In this document: positions 13,955 to 21,341 of the stretch, piece by piece | Numbering within the stretch: the stretch's first letter is position 1 | How the letters are laid out: every line of letters begins with the position of its first letter | Assembly (NCBI GenBank): GCA_964629825.1 | Contig: CAZVUW010000047.1 | Span: 1 to 24,335 of the forward strand | Reading direction: 5' to 3' | Length of the DNA: 24,335 bases | Origin: CAZVUW01 sp964629825 | Lineage (GTDB): Bacteria; Actinomycetota; Nitriliruptoria; Euzebyales; Egibacteraceae | The notes under the pieces: model-generated | The model's input: only the letters and a program-made list of their open reading frames with translations | Told to the model about the DNA's origin: nothing | The model's database searches: none | Translations under genes and position numbers: made by a program

Positions 13955-15487
13955 TCATGCGATCGGGCTGGGGTCCTGGGCGGGGCTGCGCAGGTCGGGG
14001 ACGGCCTCGGGCATGCCCGCCGCCTCGAGCACGAGCGAGGCGACGATGGTCCCCGAGACGAAGGCGCGGAGGAAGCTCCCGCCGATGCTCGTCCACTGGC
14101 TGCACAGGTACAGGTTGTCGATGGGGGTCGTGGCCGGGGGCCGCTTGCCCTCGGTCTGCTTGATGGTCTGCTCCCAGCTGTGGATCGCCCCGCGGATGTT
14201 GCGGGAGAAGCGCTCGATGGTCAGGGGGGTGGCGCTCTCGACGAAGGTCAGGCCGTCCGTGAAGCCCGGGAAGACGGCGTCGAGCTCGTCCAGCAGGAGC
14301 TGGGTGCACTCCTGCTTGACCTCGTGCCACGGCCGGCCGATGTCGTAGGGCGTGATCGCCTTGCAGACGACGGCGTGCTCGCCGGGGGGCGCGACGGTGG
14401 GGTCGAGCAGCGTCGTCGGTGTGATCCAGCGGACACCGAAGTCGCCGCGCTGGCTGTCGGCGAAGTTCTGCTCGTGGTCCCAGTGCCGGTGGGTGAACAC
14501 CTGGTGGGGCAGGTCGAACTGGGTGAGATCCAGGGTCGTGGCGGCGAACAGCAGGAAGGCCGAGCCGGAGGGCACCATGCGCTTGATCTTGCGCAGGTAG
14601 GAGGCGGGAACCTGCTCGGAGTCCACCAGCTGCTCGAAGGTCTGGAACGGGTCCGCGCCCGACAGGACCACGTCCGCAATGATCTCCTGCCCGTCGTCCA
14701 GCCGCACGCCCTGCGCCCGTCCGTCGCGCACGAGGATCTCCCGGACCGGCGTGCGCAGCCGCACCTCGCCGCCGTGGCGCTCGATCGCGACCACGATCGC
14801 GTCGACCAGGCTCTGGACGCCGCCGCCGACGGCGAACAGCGAGTCCGTGTGCACCGTCGTCAGCTGCGCGAAGGTCTGGAACGAGGCTTTGCTCGGCGGC
14901 ACGCCCAGGTACTGCCAGCACACCGCCGCCACGGCCTTGGCGCGGTCGTCCGTCAGGCGCTCGTCCAGCACCTCGGCCAGCGTCGAGCGGCGGTAGGCGA
15001 ACAGCTCCGGCGCCGATGCGGCGGCCGCGTCCAGGTCGCGCAGGTGCATCGCCGGGGGCAGGTCGTGGGCCTGCCGATGGACGGCGTGGCACAGCGACCA
15101 GAACGCCCGCAGCTCCTCGGCCTGGTGGGGGAAGGCCTCGACGTGCGCCTCGACGAAGCCCTCACGATCACCCGGCAGGTCCAGGGCGAAGCCCGGCAGC
15201 ACCGCGCGGTAGAAGTGCTTCGAGGGGATGAACTCGCACAGGTCGGACACGCCGAGCAGGGCGAGGAAGCGCTCGAACATCGGCTGGTCGGCGATCAGGT
15301 GGACCGCCGGGTCGAACGTGTACTCGCCGTTCTCGCCGCGCGAGAAGGCGTGCGCGTAGCCGCCCGGCGCTTCGGCCTGCTCGAGCACGAGCACGCGCTG
15401 GCCGCTGTTGGCGAGCAGCGCCGCTGCGGTCAGCCCCGCGATCCCGCTGCCGACGACGACGACGTCCGCATCCTTCTCCATGCCCAC
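13955..15487 (-). CDS. Phytoene-desaturase/CrtISO-like FAD oxidoreductase
   Basis: A 510-residue flavoprotein with an N-terminal FAD-binding fold, VVVVGSGIAGLTAAALLANSG, and LEQAEAPGGYAHAFSR. The C-terminus YLCSQWTSIGGSFLRAFVSG is the typical second FAD contact of the carotenoid desaturase, isomerase and retinol saturase family. Such enzymes desaturate, isomerise or saturate long conjugated hydrophobic chains. No carotenoid gene (crtB, crtE) lies nearby, so the substrate may be a polyene made by this operon (inference). Two starts are possible. GTG 15487 has GGGAGG seven bases upstream, while ATG 15481 would have it 13 away, so GTG is preferred. Confidence 0.88.
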   Translation of the reverse strand: MGMEKDADVVVVGSGIAGLTAAALLANSGQRVLVLEQAEAPGGYAHAFSRGENGEYTFDPAVHLIADQPMFERFLALLGVSDLCEFIPSKHFYRAVLPGFALDLPGDREGFVEAHVEAFPHQAEELRAFWSLCHAVHRQAHDLPPAMHLRDLDAAAASAPELFAYRRSTLAEVLDERLTDDRAKAVAAVCWQYLGVPPSKASFQTFAQLTTVHTDSLFAVGGGVQSLVDAIVVAIERHGGEVRLRTPVREILVRDGRAQGVRLDDGQEIIADVVLSGADPFQTFEQLVDSEQVPASYLRKIKRMVPSGSAFLLFAATTLDLTQFDLPHQVFTHRHWDHEQNFADSQRGDFGVRWITPTTLLDPTVAPPGEHAVVCKAITPYDIGRPWHEVKQECTQLLLDELDAVFPGFTDGLTFVESATPLTIERFSRNIRGAIHSWEQTIKQTEGKRPPATTPIDNLYLCSQWTSIGGSFLRAFVSGTIVASLVLEAAGMPEAVPDLRSPAQDPSPIA

Positions 15488-15555
15488 AGCCGAACCTCCC
15501 GCCCTTTCTGGTCACGCCGGGCGTGGTGCGCCCGGCGCACAGCCTTCCGCCGGGC

Positions 15556-16509
15556 CTACTCCGACCCGGCGACCCCCAGCTTCGGGAGCATGCGCTCGAT
15601 GCGGCGCAGCTCGCCGGCGCTGTACACCTCTGCATCTGGGTTGACCTTCATGGAGAAACCCGTCAGCACCCGACCCGGACCGACCTCCACGTAGGTGTCG
15701 TAGCCGTCACCCGCGAGGCGGCGCAGCGTATCCGTCCAGCGCACCGATCCGGCGACCTGACGCCGAAGTGCATCGGTCACCTCGTCCGCCGTGCGCACGT
15801 AGTCGGCCGTGACGTTGGCCACGACCGGGATCCGGGGCTCCCTGAAAGTGGTCGCATCGAGCGCCTCGGCGAACTCGTCGGCGAGATCGCTCATGAGGCT
15901 GCAGTGGAAGGGCGCGCCGACCTGCAGCGGCACCACCCGCGCCCCCGCCTCCTTGGCGATCGCCATGGCCCGCTCCACCGGCTCGGCCTCGCCCGAGATC
16001 ACGGTCTGCTCGGGCTCGTTGTAGTTGGCGGCCTCGACCACGCCGCCGCCGTCGCTGCGGGCCTGGGCGCACAGCTCGTCGACGCGCTCAGGGCTCAGGC
16101 CGATGATGGCGGCCATGGCGCCCGGGGTGCGCTCGTTGACCGCGGCCATCAGCTCGCCGCGGCGTCGCACCAGCTTCAGCCCGTCCACGAAGTCCAGCGC
16201 GCCGGCGCACACCAGCGCCGAGTACTCGCCGAGGCTGTGACCGGCCGCGGCGTCGGCGTCGACGCCGTTCTCCCGCAGGACCTCGAGCGCCAGCATGCTC
16301 ACGGTGAAGATTGCCGGCTGGGTGTTGTCGGTGCGGCGGAGGTCCTCCTCCGGCCCCTCGAAGCACAGCTTGGTCAGGTCGAAGCCGAGCACCTCGTCGG
16401 CCGTCCCCAGGATGCGCTTGGCGATGTCCGGATAGCGCTCCGCCAGGTCGCGGCCCATGCCCACCTTCTGCGAGCCCTGGCCGGGGAACATGAACACCGT
16501 GCGCGGCAT
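15556..16509 (-). CDS. fabD: Malonyl-CoA:ACP transacylase
   Basis: FabD loads malonyl from CoA onto the carrier protein. The 317-residue sequence has FMFPGQGSQKVGMG (6-19), the nucleophile GHSLGEYSAL (Ser92), RRRGELM (Arg117) and APFHCSLM (His202), all complete. The length is normal. ATG 16509 has GGAAGGAAG a few bases upstream. The gene follows pyruvate kinase by 48 nt and precedes the desaturase-like gene by 68 nt. Its Arg117 agrees with use of malonyl rather than uncharged acyl groups. It may serve both housekeeping fatty acid synthesis and this pathway. Confidence 0.96.
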   Translation of the reverse strand: MPRTVFMFPGQGSQKVGMGRDLAERYPDIAKRILGTADEVLGFDLTKLCFEGPEEDLRRTDNTQPAIFTVSMLALEVLRENGVDADAAAGHSLGEYSALVCAGALDFVDGLKLVRRRGELMAAVNERTPGAMAAIIGLSPERVDELCAQARSDGGGVVEAANYNEPEQTVISGEAEPVERAMAIAKEAGARVVPLQVGAPFHCSLMSDLADEFAEALDATTFREPRIPVVANVTADYVRTADEVTDALRRQVAGSVRWTDTLRRLAGDGYDTYVEVGPGRVLTGFSMKVNPDAEVYSAGELRRIERMLPKLGVAGSE

Positions 16510-16557
16510 GCGTTTCTTCCTTCCTGCTTCGGCCCGCGGGGGCGCTGTAGATGGCTT

Positions 16558-17994
16558 TCAGACGGTCAGCACGCTGATGGTCGGTGCGGGCTCCTGGTCG
16601 GGAGCCTCGAACCCGTCGACGGCGAGTATGCGCTGCCCACGCTCGGCCAGGCCCAGCTCCGCGGCCAGCTTGCGGGCCAGCTCCCTGCGATCGTCCGTGG
16701 CCGCGTCCACCACCTGTGGGACGACGCCCCACAGCAGCGCCATGCGCCGCGCGGCCGACTCGTCGGGGGTTGCAGCGACCAGCGGCGCGGCCGGGCGGGC
16801 CGCCGAGAGCACCCGCGCGGTCGCCCCCAGGGTCGACAGGACGATCACCGCCCGGACGGCGAGGTCGCGCGACAGCTGCGCGGTTGAGCGGGCGACCGCC
16901 TCCTCGAGGACGAACGGCTCGTAGCGCTCCGCCTCGGGGAACTGGAAGCCGCCCTGCGACCACAGATGCCCCTCGATCTGGCGGGCGATCCGGTCGAGCA
17001 TCTTCACCGCGGCGGCGGGATAGGACCCGGTCGCCGTCTCGGCCGACAGCATCACAGCGTCCGCACCCGTCAGGACCGCCGTCGAGACGTCGGACACCTC
17101 GGCCCTGGTTGGCTGAGGGTTGGTGATCATCGACTCGAGCATCTGCGTGGCGACGATCACCGGCTTGCGGCGCGCCCGCCCGCGCAGGACCAGCTCGCGC
17201 TGGATGACCGGGACCTCCTCCGGCAGGAGCTCGACGCCGAGGTCGCCGCGCGCGACCATGATCCCGTCCGAGGCGTCGATGATCTCGTCGATCGGACCGA
17301 GCGCCGCGGGGTGCTCGATCTTGGCGATGATCTTCGCGGCGTTGGCGCCGCCGAGCAGCGCGCGCAGGTCGTGGATGTCGGAGGGCCGGCGCACGAACGA
17401 CAGCGCGACGTAGTCAACCGGCAGCTCGGCGGCGAACAGGGCGTCCTCGCGGTCCTTGTCGGTGATCGCGGGAGCGGACGGCTCCACGTCCGGCAGGTTC
17501 ATGCCCTTGCGGTCACCCAGGGTTCCGCCGTGCACGACCGTGCAGGCGATCTCCGTGCCGGACACCTCGTCGACCCGCAGCTCCAGCAGCCCGTCGGCGA
17601 GGAGGATGCGGCAGCCGGCCTCGACGTCGTCGGCCAGGGCCTCGTACTGCGACGGGATCAGCCCGGGGCCGCCGAGCACGTCGCGGGTCGTGACCGTCAC
17701 CTTCTCGCCGTCGGTCAGCTGGACGGAGCCGCCCTCGAAGCGGCCGACGCGGATCTTCGGCCCGCACAGGTCGGCGAGCACGGCCACCGGCGCCCCAACC
17801 GCCTGGGCGGCGCGGCGGACCTCCTTGCAGGCCGCCTCGTGGGTGGCGTGGTCGCCGTGGGAAAAGTTCAGGCGGAAGACGTTGACCCCAGCCTTGATCA
17901 GGCGCTCGACCATCCCCGCTTCGGTCGAGGCAGGTCCCAGGGTGGCGACGATCTTGGTCCTGCGCCGCTTCAGCAGAGTGCGCGAGCGCTCCAT
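16558..17994 (-). CDS. pyk: Pyruvate kinase
   Basis: Pyruvate kinase makes pyruvate and ATP from phosphoenolpyruvate and ADP. Recognisable segments are RTKIVATLGPAS (12-23), RLNFSHG (41-47), DLCGPKIR (75-82, where most have DLQGPKIR), KIEHPAALGPIDEI, MVARGDLGVELL and MLESMITNPQPTRAEVSDV. At 478 residues it has the common bacterial length with a C-terminal allosteric domain. ATG 17994 has only a weak GGGGATGG upstream. It is the first gene of the minus-strand run and is divergent from the diacylglycerol-kinase gene, so the operon promoter is expected in 17995-18196. Its link with fabD ties pyruvate formation to malonyl use, though co-location may be incidental. Confidence 0.96.
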   Translation of the reverse strand: MERSRTLLKRRRTKIVATLGPASTEAGMVERLIKAGVNVFRLNFSHGDHATHEAACKEVRRAAQAVGAPVAVLADLCGPKIRVGRFEGGSVQLTDGEKVTVTTRDVLGGPGLIPSQYEALADDVEAGCRILLADGLLELRVDEVSGTEIACTVVHGGTLGDRKGMNLPDVEPSAPAITDKDREDALFAAELPVDYVALSFVRRPSDIHDLRALLGGANAAKIIAKIEHPAALGPIDEIIDASDGIMVARGDLGVELLPEEVPVIQRELVLRGRARRKPVIVATQMLESMITNPQPTRAEVSDVSTAVLTGADAVMLSAETATGSYPAAAVKMLDRIARQIEGHLWSQGGFQFPEAERYEPFVLEEAVARSTAQLSRDLAVRAVIVLSTLGATARVLSAARPAAPLVAATPDESAARRMALLWGVVPQVVDAATDDRRELARKLAAELGLAERGQRILAVDGFEAPDQEPAPTISVLTV

Positions 17995-18196
17995 AGCCCA
18001 TCCCCGGTGTAGATCCCGTGCCGCCAGGCGCTCGTGGAAGCGACAGCGGCCCCATCAGCGGCTCCCCCGCTGGGCGTCTGCCAACGATGACACAGCGGCG
18101 TGCGCGTGGAAAGGGGTGCGCGCGGCCGTGGAGGCTTTCGAGCGGCGGCTGGGGGCGGCAGCCGTAGGTGGGCGAGGGGGCGGGTACATCCCTGCG
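17995..18196. promoter_or_regulatory. Divergent intergenic region between pyk and the diacylglycerol-kinase-family gene
   Basis: These 202 nt separate two divergent genes and should hold promoters for both. I could not identify -35 or -10 boxes with confidence. A small hairpin is visible: CAGCGG and CCGCTG around CTCCC (18056-18072), which would fall in the leader of pyruvate kinase if transcription starts farther upstream. The stretch near 18083-18093 is the least GC-rich part. No small gene is evident. Confidence 0.4.
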
Positions 18197-19069
18197 ATGA
18201 ACGGACATCTGCTGCTGGTCGCCAAGGCCGCGGGCGGCGTCGAGGAGGAGGCCATCGCCGGGGCGCGATCGGTTCTCGCAGCCGCCGCTCCCACCGAGGT
18301 GGCCGACACCTCGGACCCCGATCGCCTCGCCGCGGCGCTGGAGGGTCTGGACGACCGCCTCGCGGTGGTCGCCGGGGGAGACGGGGCGCTGCACGTCGTG
18401 CTGAACGCCCTGCACGAGCGCGGGCTGCTCGACTCGACGCCGCTGGCGCTGCTGCCGCTGGGCACGGGCAACGACTTCGCCCGGACGCTCGGGCTGCCGC
18501 TGGACGCCGAGGAGGCTGCGCGCAGGATCGTGTCGGGACGCCCGCGCGCGTTGGACCTGCTGGTTGGCTCCGAGGGTGTGGTGGTCAACGCGGCGCACGC
18601 CGGGCTCGGCGTAGAGGCCGCCGAGCGCGCGGCGGAGCTGAAGGACCGGCTCGGTCCGGTCGCCTACCCGGCCGGTGCGGCCGCCGCCGGGGCGTCGGCC
18701 GACGCATTGCGGCTGTCGGTGGAGGTGGACGGGACCCCCCTCGCGGCCGCGGAGAGCCTGCTGGTCGTGGGCGTCGGCAACGGGCGCACGGTCGGGGGCG
18801 GCACCGAGCTGTTCCCGGACGCCGACCCGGCCGACGGGCTGGCGGAGGTGCTGGTCGTCACCGACCGCGGAGCGCTGGAGCGGCTGCGGCTCGGCCTGGC
18901 GGCGCGCAGCGGCGCGCATGTCGAGCTGGACGGGGTTCGCACCGCTCGCGGCCGGCAGGTGGTCGTCCGCGGCGCTGCCGCCTGGAACGACGACGGCGAG
19001 CTGGACGGCTCCGAGCGCGACGGCCGCAGCCTGTCCGTCGCGCCGGGCGCCTGGACCCTCGTCGGCTGA
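18197..19069 (+). CDS. Diacylglycerol kinase / lipid kinase family protein
   Basis: A 290-residue protein with the DAGK catalytic fold. It has VVAGGDGALHVVLNAL with GGDG at 60-63 and LLPLGTGNDFARTLGLPLD (86-104), then a C-terminal beta-sandwich with VGVGNGRTVGGG and a PDADPADG turn. This family phosphorylates diacylglycerol, sphingoid bases or related lipids using ATP. ATG 18197 is chosen because the domain begins about there (NGHLLLVAKAAGG). A GAGGGGGCGGG stretch lies upstream, but the spacing is loose. The frame is open further upstream without family similarity. The lipoprotein gene follows by 24 nt, so the two probably share a transcript. Confidence 0.88.
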   Translation: MNGHLLLVAKAAGGVEEEAIAGARSVLAAAAPTEVADTSDPDRLAAALEGLDDRLAVVAGGDGALHVVLNALHERGLLDSTPLALLPLGTGNDFARTLGLPLDAEEAARRIVSGRPRALDLLVGSEGVVVNAAHAGLGVEAAERAAELKDRLGPVAYPAGAAAAGASADALRLSVEVDGTPLAAAESLLVVGVGNGRTVGGGTELFPDADPADGLAEVLVVTDRGALERLRLGLAARSGAHVELDGVRTARGRQVVVRGAAAWNDDGELDGSERDGRSLSVAPGAWTLVG

Positions 19070-19093
19070 GCCGTCGCCGCTACCGTCGGGCGG

Positions 19094-20218
19094 GTGGAGA
19101 GGCTCGCGCGACGACGGCTGGCGGTGGTGATCGCCGCGCTGGTGTTGGCGGCCTGCTCCGCCGGCGCCGCCCCGCCGCGGGCGGAGCCATCGCGTGAACG
19201 CGCCTCGCCTGAGGCCGCCGCGGCCGCTGAGACGACGACTCCGATGCCGCCGACTGAGCCCCCCGGCGAGCCCACACCCTCCCCGACGCCGACGTGGGAG
19301 CCGACGACGCCATCCGGGACGGCGACAGAAGAGCCGAGCTGTGTCGCCGTCGATGGGATCGGCTGCTACGCCCAGCCCCGGCGCATCGGTGAGTTCGACG
19401 CCGACGCGCTGCCGGAGGCCAGCGGTCTCGCCGTGAGCCGTCGCGACGGCGACGTCCTGTACCTGCTCGATGACGAGCCCGGCACCGGCGCGGTCCACGC
19501 GGTGCGCCGCGACGGGACGCTGATCGCCGTGCTCGCGGTCGAGGGGCTGTCGACGCGCGACGGCGAGTCCCTGACCACCGGCCCGTGCGGAGCGGATCGG
19601 CCCGAGCCCTGGTGCCTGTTCATCGGCGACACCGGCGACAACACCCGCTCGCGCGGCAGCGTCGTGGTCACCCGCGTCCCCGAGCCGGACCTGAGCGGCC
19701 CGCCGCCGCAGGCGCCCCTGCCTGGGGATCGTGCCGAGCTGACCTATCCCGACAGCGCCCACGACGCCGAGGCCCTGCTGGTCGACGACCTCGGCCGTCC
19801 GCACATCGTGACCAAGGCGCCGTTCGACCGGGAGACGCGCAGCACCGGCGAGACGCGCCTGTACCGGGCCGAGCGCTTTGCGGACGGCCAGCTCACCGAT
19901 CTGGGGGTGCTCCCGCTGCCGCCGCCGCGGGCGCCCCTGCATTCGCAGATGGTGGGTGGCGGGGTCACCGGTGGAGACCTGCGCGACGGGCTTCTGCTGC
20001 TGCGCACCTACGACGCGGTCTTCGCCTTCGTGGCGCCGCCGGGGCAGCGGGATCTGGCCGACATCGCCTCCTGGGCCGCGCATGAGGCCCCGGCGCCGTT
20101 CGAGCTGCAGTCGGAGGGCCTGGCCATCGCAGATGGCTGCTCCTACATCACCGCCGGCGAGATGGCAGGCGACCTGTGGCTGGTCCCCTGCTCGGTCAGC
20201 GAGGCGCCGCGCCGCTGA
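19094..20218 (+). CDS. Predicted secreted lipoprotein of unknown function, beta-propeller-like
   Basis: A 374-residue protein with an N-terminal signal peptide (MERLARRRLAVVIAALV) ending in a lipobox LAAC with Cys21, so it should be lipid-anchored outside the membrane. Residues about 25-80 are a Pro/Thr/Ser/Glu-rich spacer typical of surface lipoproteins. The rest contains repeated short strands ending in patterns such as GDVLYLLDDEPG, CLFIGDTGDN and RPHIVTKAPFD, suggestive of a beta-propeller, but I do not recognise a named family. Four Cys in the mature part may pair. GTG 19094 is the start. Its 3' end overlaps the convergent pabB gene by 23 nt. Confidence 0.75.
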   Translation: MERLARRRLAVVIAALVLAACSAGAAPPRAEPSRERASPEAAAAAETTTPMPPTEPPGEPTPSPTPTWEPTTPSGTATEEPSCVAVDGIGCYAQPRRIGEFDADALPEASGLAVSRRDGDVLYLLDDEPGTGAVHAVRRDGTLIAVLAVEGLSTRDGESLTTGPCGADRPEPWCLFIGDTGDNTRSRGSVVVTRVPEPDLSGPPPQAPLPGDRAELTYPDSAHDAEALLVDDLGRPHIVTKAPFDRETRSTGETRLYRAERFADGQLTDLGVLPLPPPRAPLHSQMVGGGVTGGDLRDGLLLLRTYDAVFAFVAPPGQRDLADIASWAAHEAPAPFELQSEGLAIADGCSYITAGEMAGDLWLVPCSVSEAPRR

Positions 20219-21248
20219 CGGCCGCCACGGGCGGCCGGCTCGCGACGCTCACGAGCTTCGCCGCCTTCAGCTCCGACTCCCGCCATTCGAGGGCTGGATC
20301 GGAGTCCCAGGTGATCGCACCGCCCGTGCCGAAGTGCAGCCGGCCGTCGGCGAACCAGAACGTGCGGATGGCGACGTTGAGCTCGCCCTTGCCCGCGTCG
20401 GCGTCGACGTAGCCGAGGGCACCGCAGTACGGGCCGCGCTCCACCGGCTCGAGCCGGGCGATGTGCTCCACGGCTGCGATCTTGGGCGCGCCCGTGATCG
20501 AGGCGGGCGGGAAGGTCGCGGCCAGCAGCTCGGCCCAGCCGACGCCCGGTCGAAGGCGTCCCTCGACCGTGCTGACCATGTGGACGAGGCCGGGATGAGG
20601 CTCGAGCTCGCACAGCCCGGGCACCCGCACGGTCCCGACCTCGCAGACCCGCCCGAGATCGTTGCGTGCCAGGTCCACGATCATCACGTTCTCGGCGCGA
20701 TCCTTCGCCAGGAAGGAGGCGGCGTCGGCCGCCGTGCCCTTGATCGGTCGCGTGACGACGCTGCGACCGTCCCGCCGCAGGAACAGCTCGGGCGAGGCCG
20801 AGGCGATGGAAACCCCGGCCGCGGGCAGCCGGAGCGTGACCGCATGCGGCGCCGGGTGCGCGGCGGCCAGCACCCGTCCCAGCGCCAGCGCATCCGCGCC
20901 CTCCGGCAGCGGCGCCGACAGGCGGCGGGTGAGGTTGACCTGGTAGACGTCGCCCCGGGCGATCGCCGAGCGGATCGCAGCGACGGCGTCTGTCCACGCC
21001 GGGCGCTCCAGGCTCGAGGCCCAGGCGTCCGCGGTCGGCCCGACCCAGCCGCGCAGGCGCGGCCAGGTGCCCGGCAGCCGCGTCACCCGGGCGAAACGAG
21101 CGCAGACCGGCGCTCCGTCGTAGGGAAGCACAACCGCCCACCAGCCCGAGCCGTCCAGGGCGGCCAGGTCGTCGGTGATGTCGAGCAGGTCGCGAGCGAG
21201 ATATCCGCCGACCGCGGCCACCGACTCGCTCCGCGCACGAAGGAGCAT
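20196..21248 (-). CDS. pabB: Aminodeoxychorismate synthase component I (chorismate-binding enzyme)
   Basis: A 350-residue protein of the chorismate-utilising family. Signatures are DVYQVNLTRRL (100-110), TRPIKGTAAD (167-175), ENVMIVDLARNDLGRV (186-201), ELEPHPGLVHMVSTVEG, PPASITGAPK (247-256) and GALGYV with AIRTFWF. PIKGT, with its Lys, is the PabB hallmark, whereas anthranilate synthase has PIAGT. It makes 4-amino-4-deoxychorismate for folate together with a glutaminase (PabA) not seen here. ATG 21248 lacks a ribosome-binding site; a TATTGT box seven bases upstream suggests a leaderless transcript. It is shorter than E. coli PabB (about 450) because the N-terminal part is reduced. Confidence 0.93.
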   Translation of the reverse strand: MLLRARSESVAAVGGYLARDLLDITDDLAALDGSGWWAVVLPYDGAPVCARFARVTRLPGTWPRLRGWVGPTADAWASSLERPAWTDAVAAIRSAIARGDVYQVNLTRRLSAPLPEGADALALGRVLAAAHPAPHAVTLRLPAAGVSIASASPELFLRRDGRSVVTRPIKGTAADAASFLAKDRAENVMIVDLARNDLGRVCEVGTVRVPGLCELEPHPGLVHMVSTVEGRLRPGVGWAELLAATFPPASITGAPKIAAVEHIARLEPVERGPYCGALGYVDADAGKGELNVAIRTFWFADGRLHFGTGGAITWDSDPALEWRESELKAAKLVSVASRPPVAAVSGAAPR

Positions 21249-21341
21249 GATCGCGACAATACCGCAGGTCCGAGGAGGTCCCGAAAGCCGAGGCTGCGCT
21301 GCTGCACCCCGGGGATCGGGCGGCCATGGAGGGAGCTGCTA
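21249..21341. promoter_or_regulatory. Divergent pabB-mobA promoter region with a candidate leaderless -10 box
   Basis: On the minus strand TATTGT (21256-21261) lies seven bases before pabB ATG 21248, the spacing expected if transcription begins at or next to the start codon. No Shine-Dalgarno is present there. No clear -35 box was found at the usual distance. On the plus strand the only clear signal is GGAGGGAG before the TTG start of mobA. Confidence 0.4.

Noticed and set aside
13571..15694. A 707-codon plus-strand frame opposite the desaturase-like gene
   Set aside because: No known domain. It spans parts of three minus-strand genes and their gaps, as expected for a high-GC shadow.
2066..17994. 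Interpretation of the operon as the ordinary housekeeping fatty-acid synthase
   Set aside because: Not fully excluded, but made less likely by the Cys-less KS, KS-CLF fusion, altered KAS III, SnoaL-like proteins and flavoenzymes, and by the lack of an enoyl reductase. A whole-genome search for a second FAS set would decide.
17513..20083. An 856-codon minus-strand frame covering parts of pyk, the lipid kinase and the lipoprotein genes
   Set aside because: Composition is that of an antisense frame, and it crosses the divergent promoter region.
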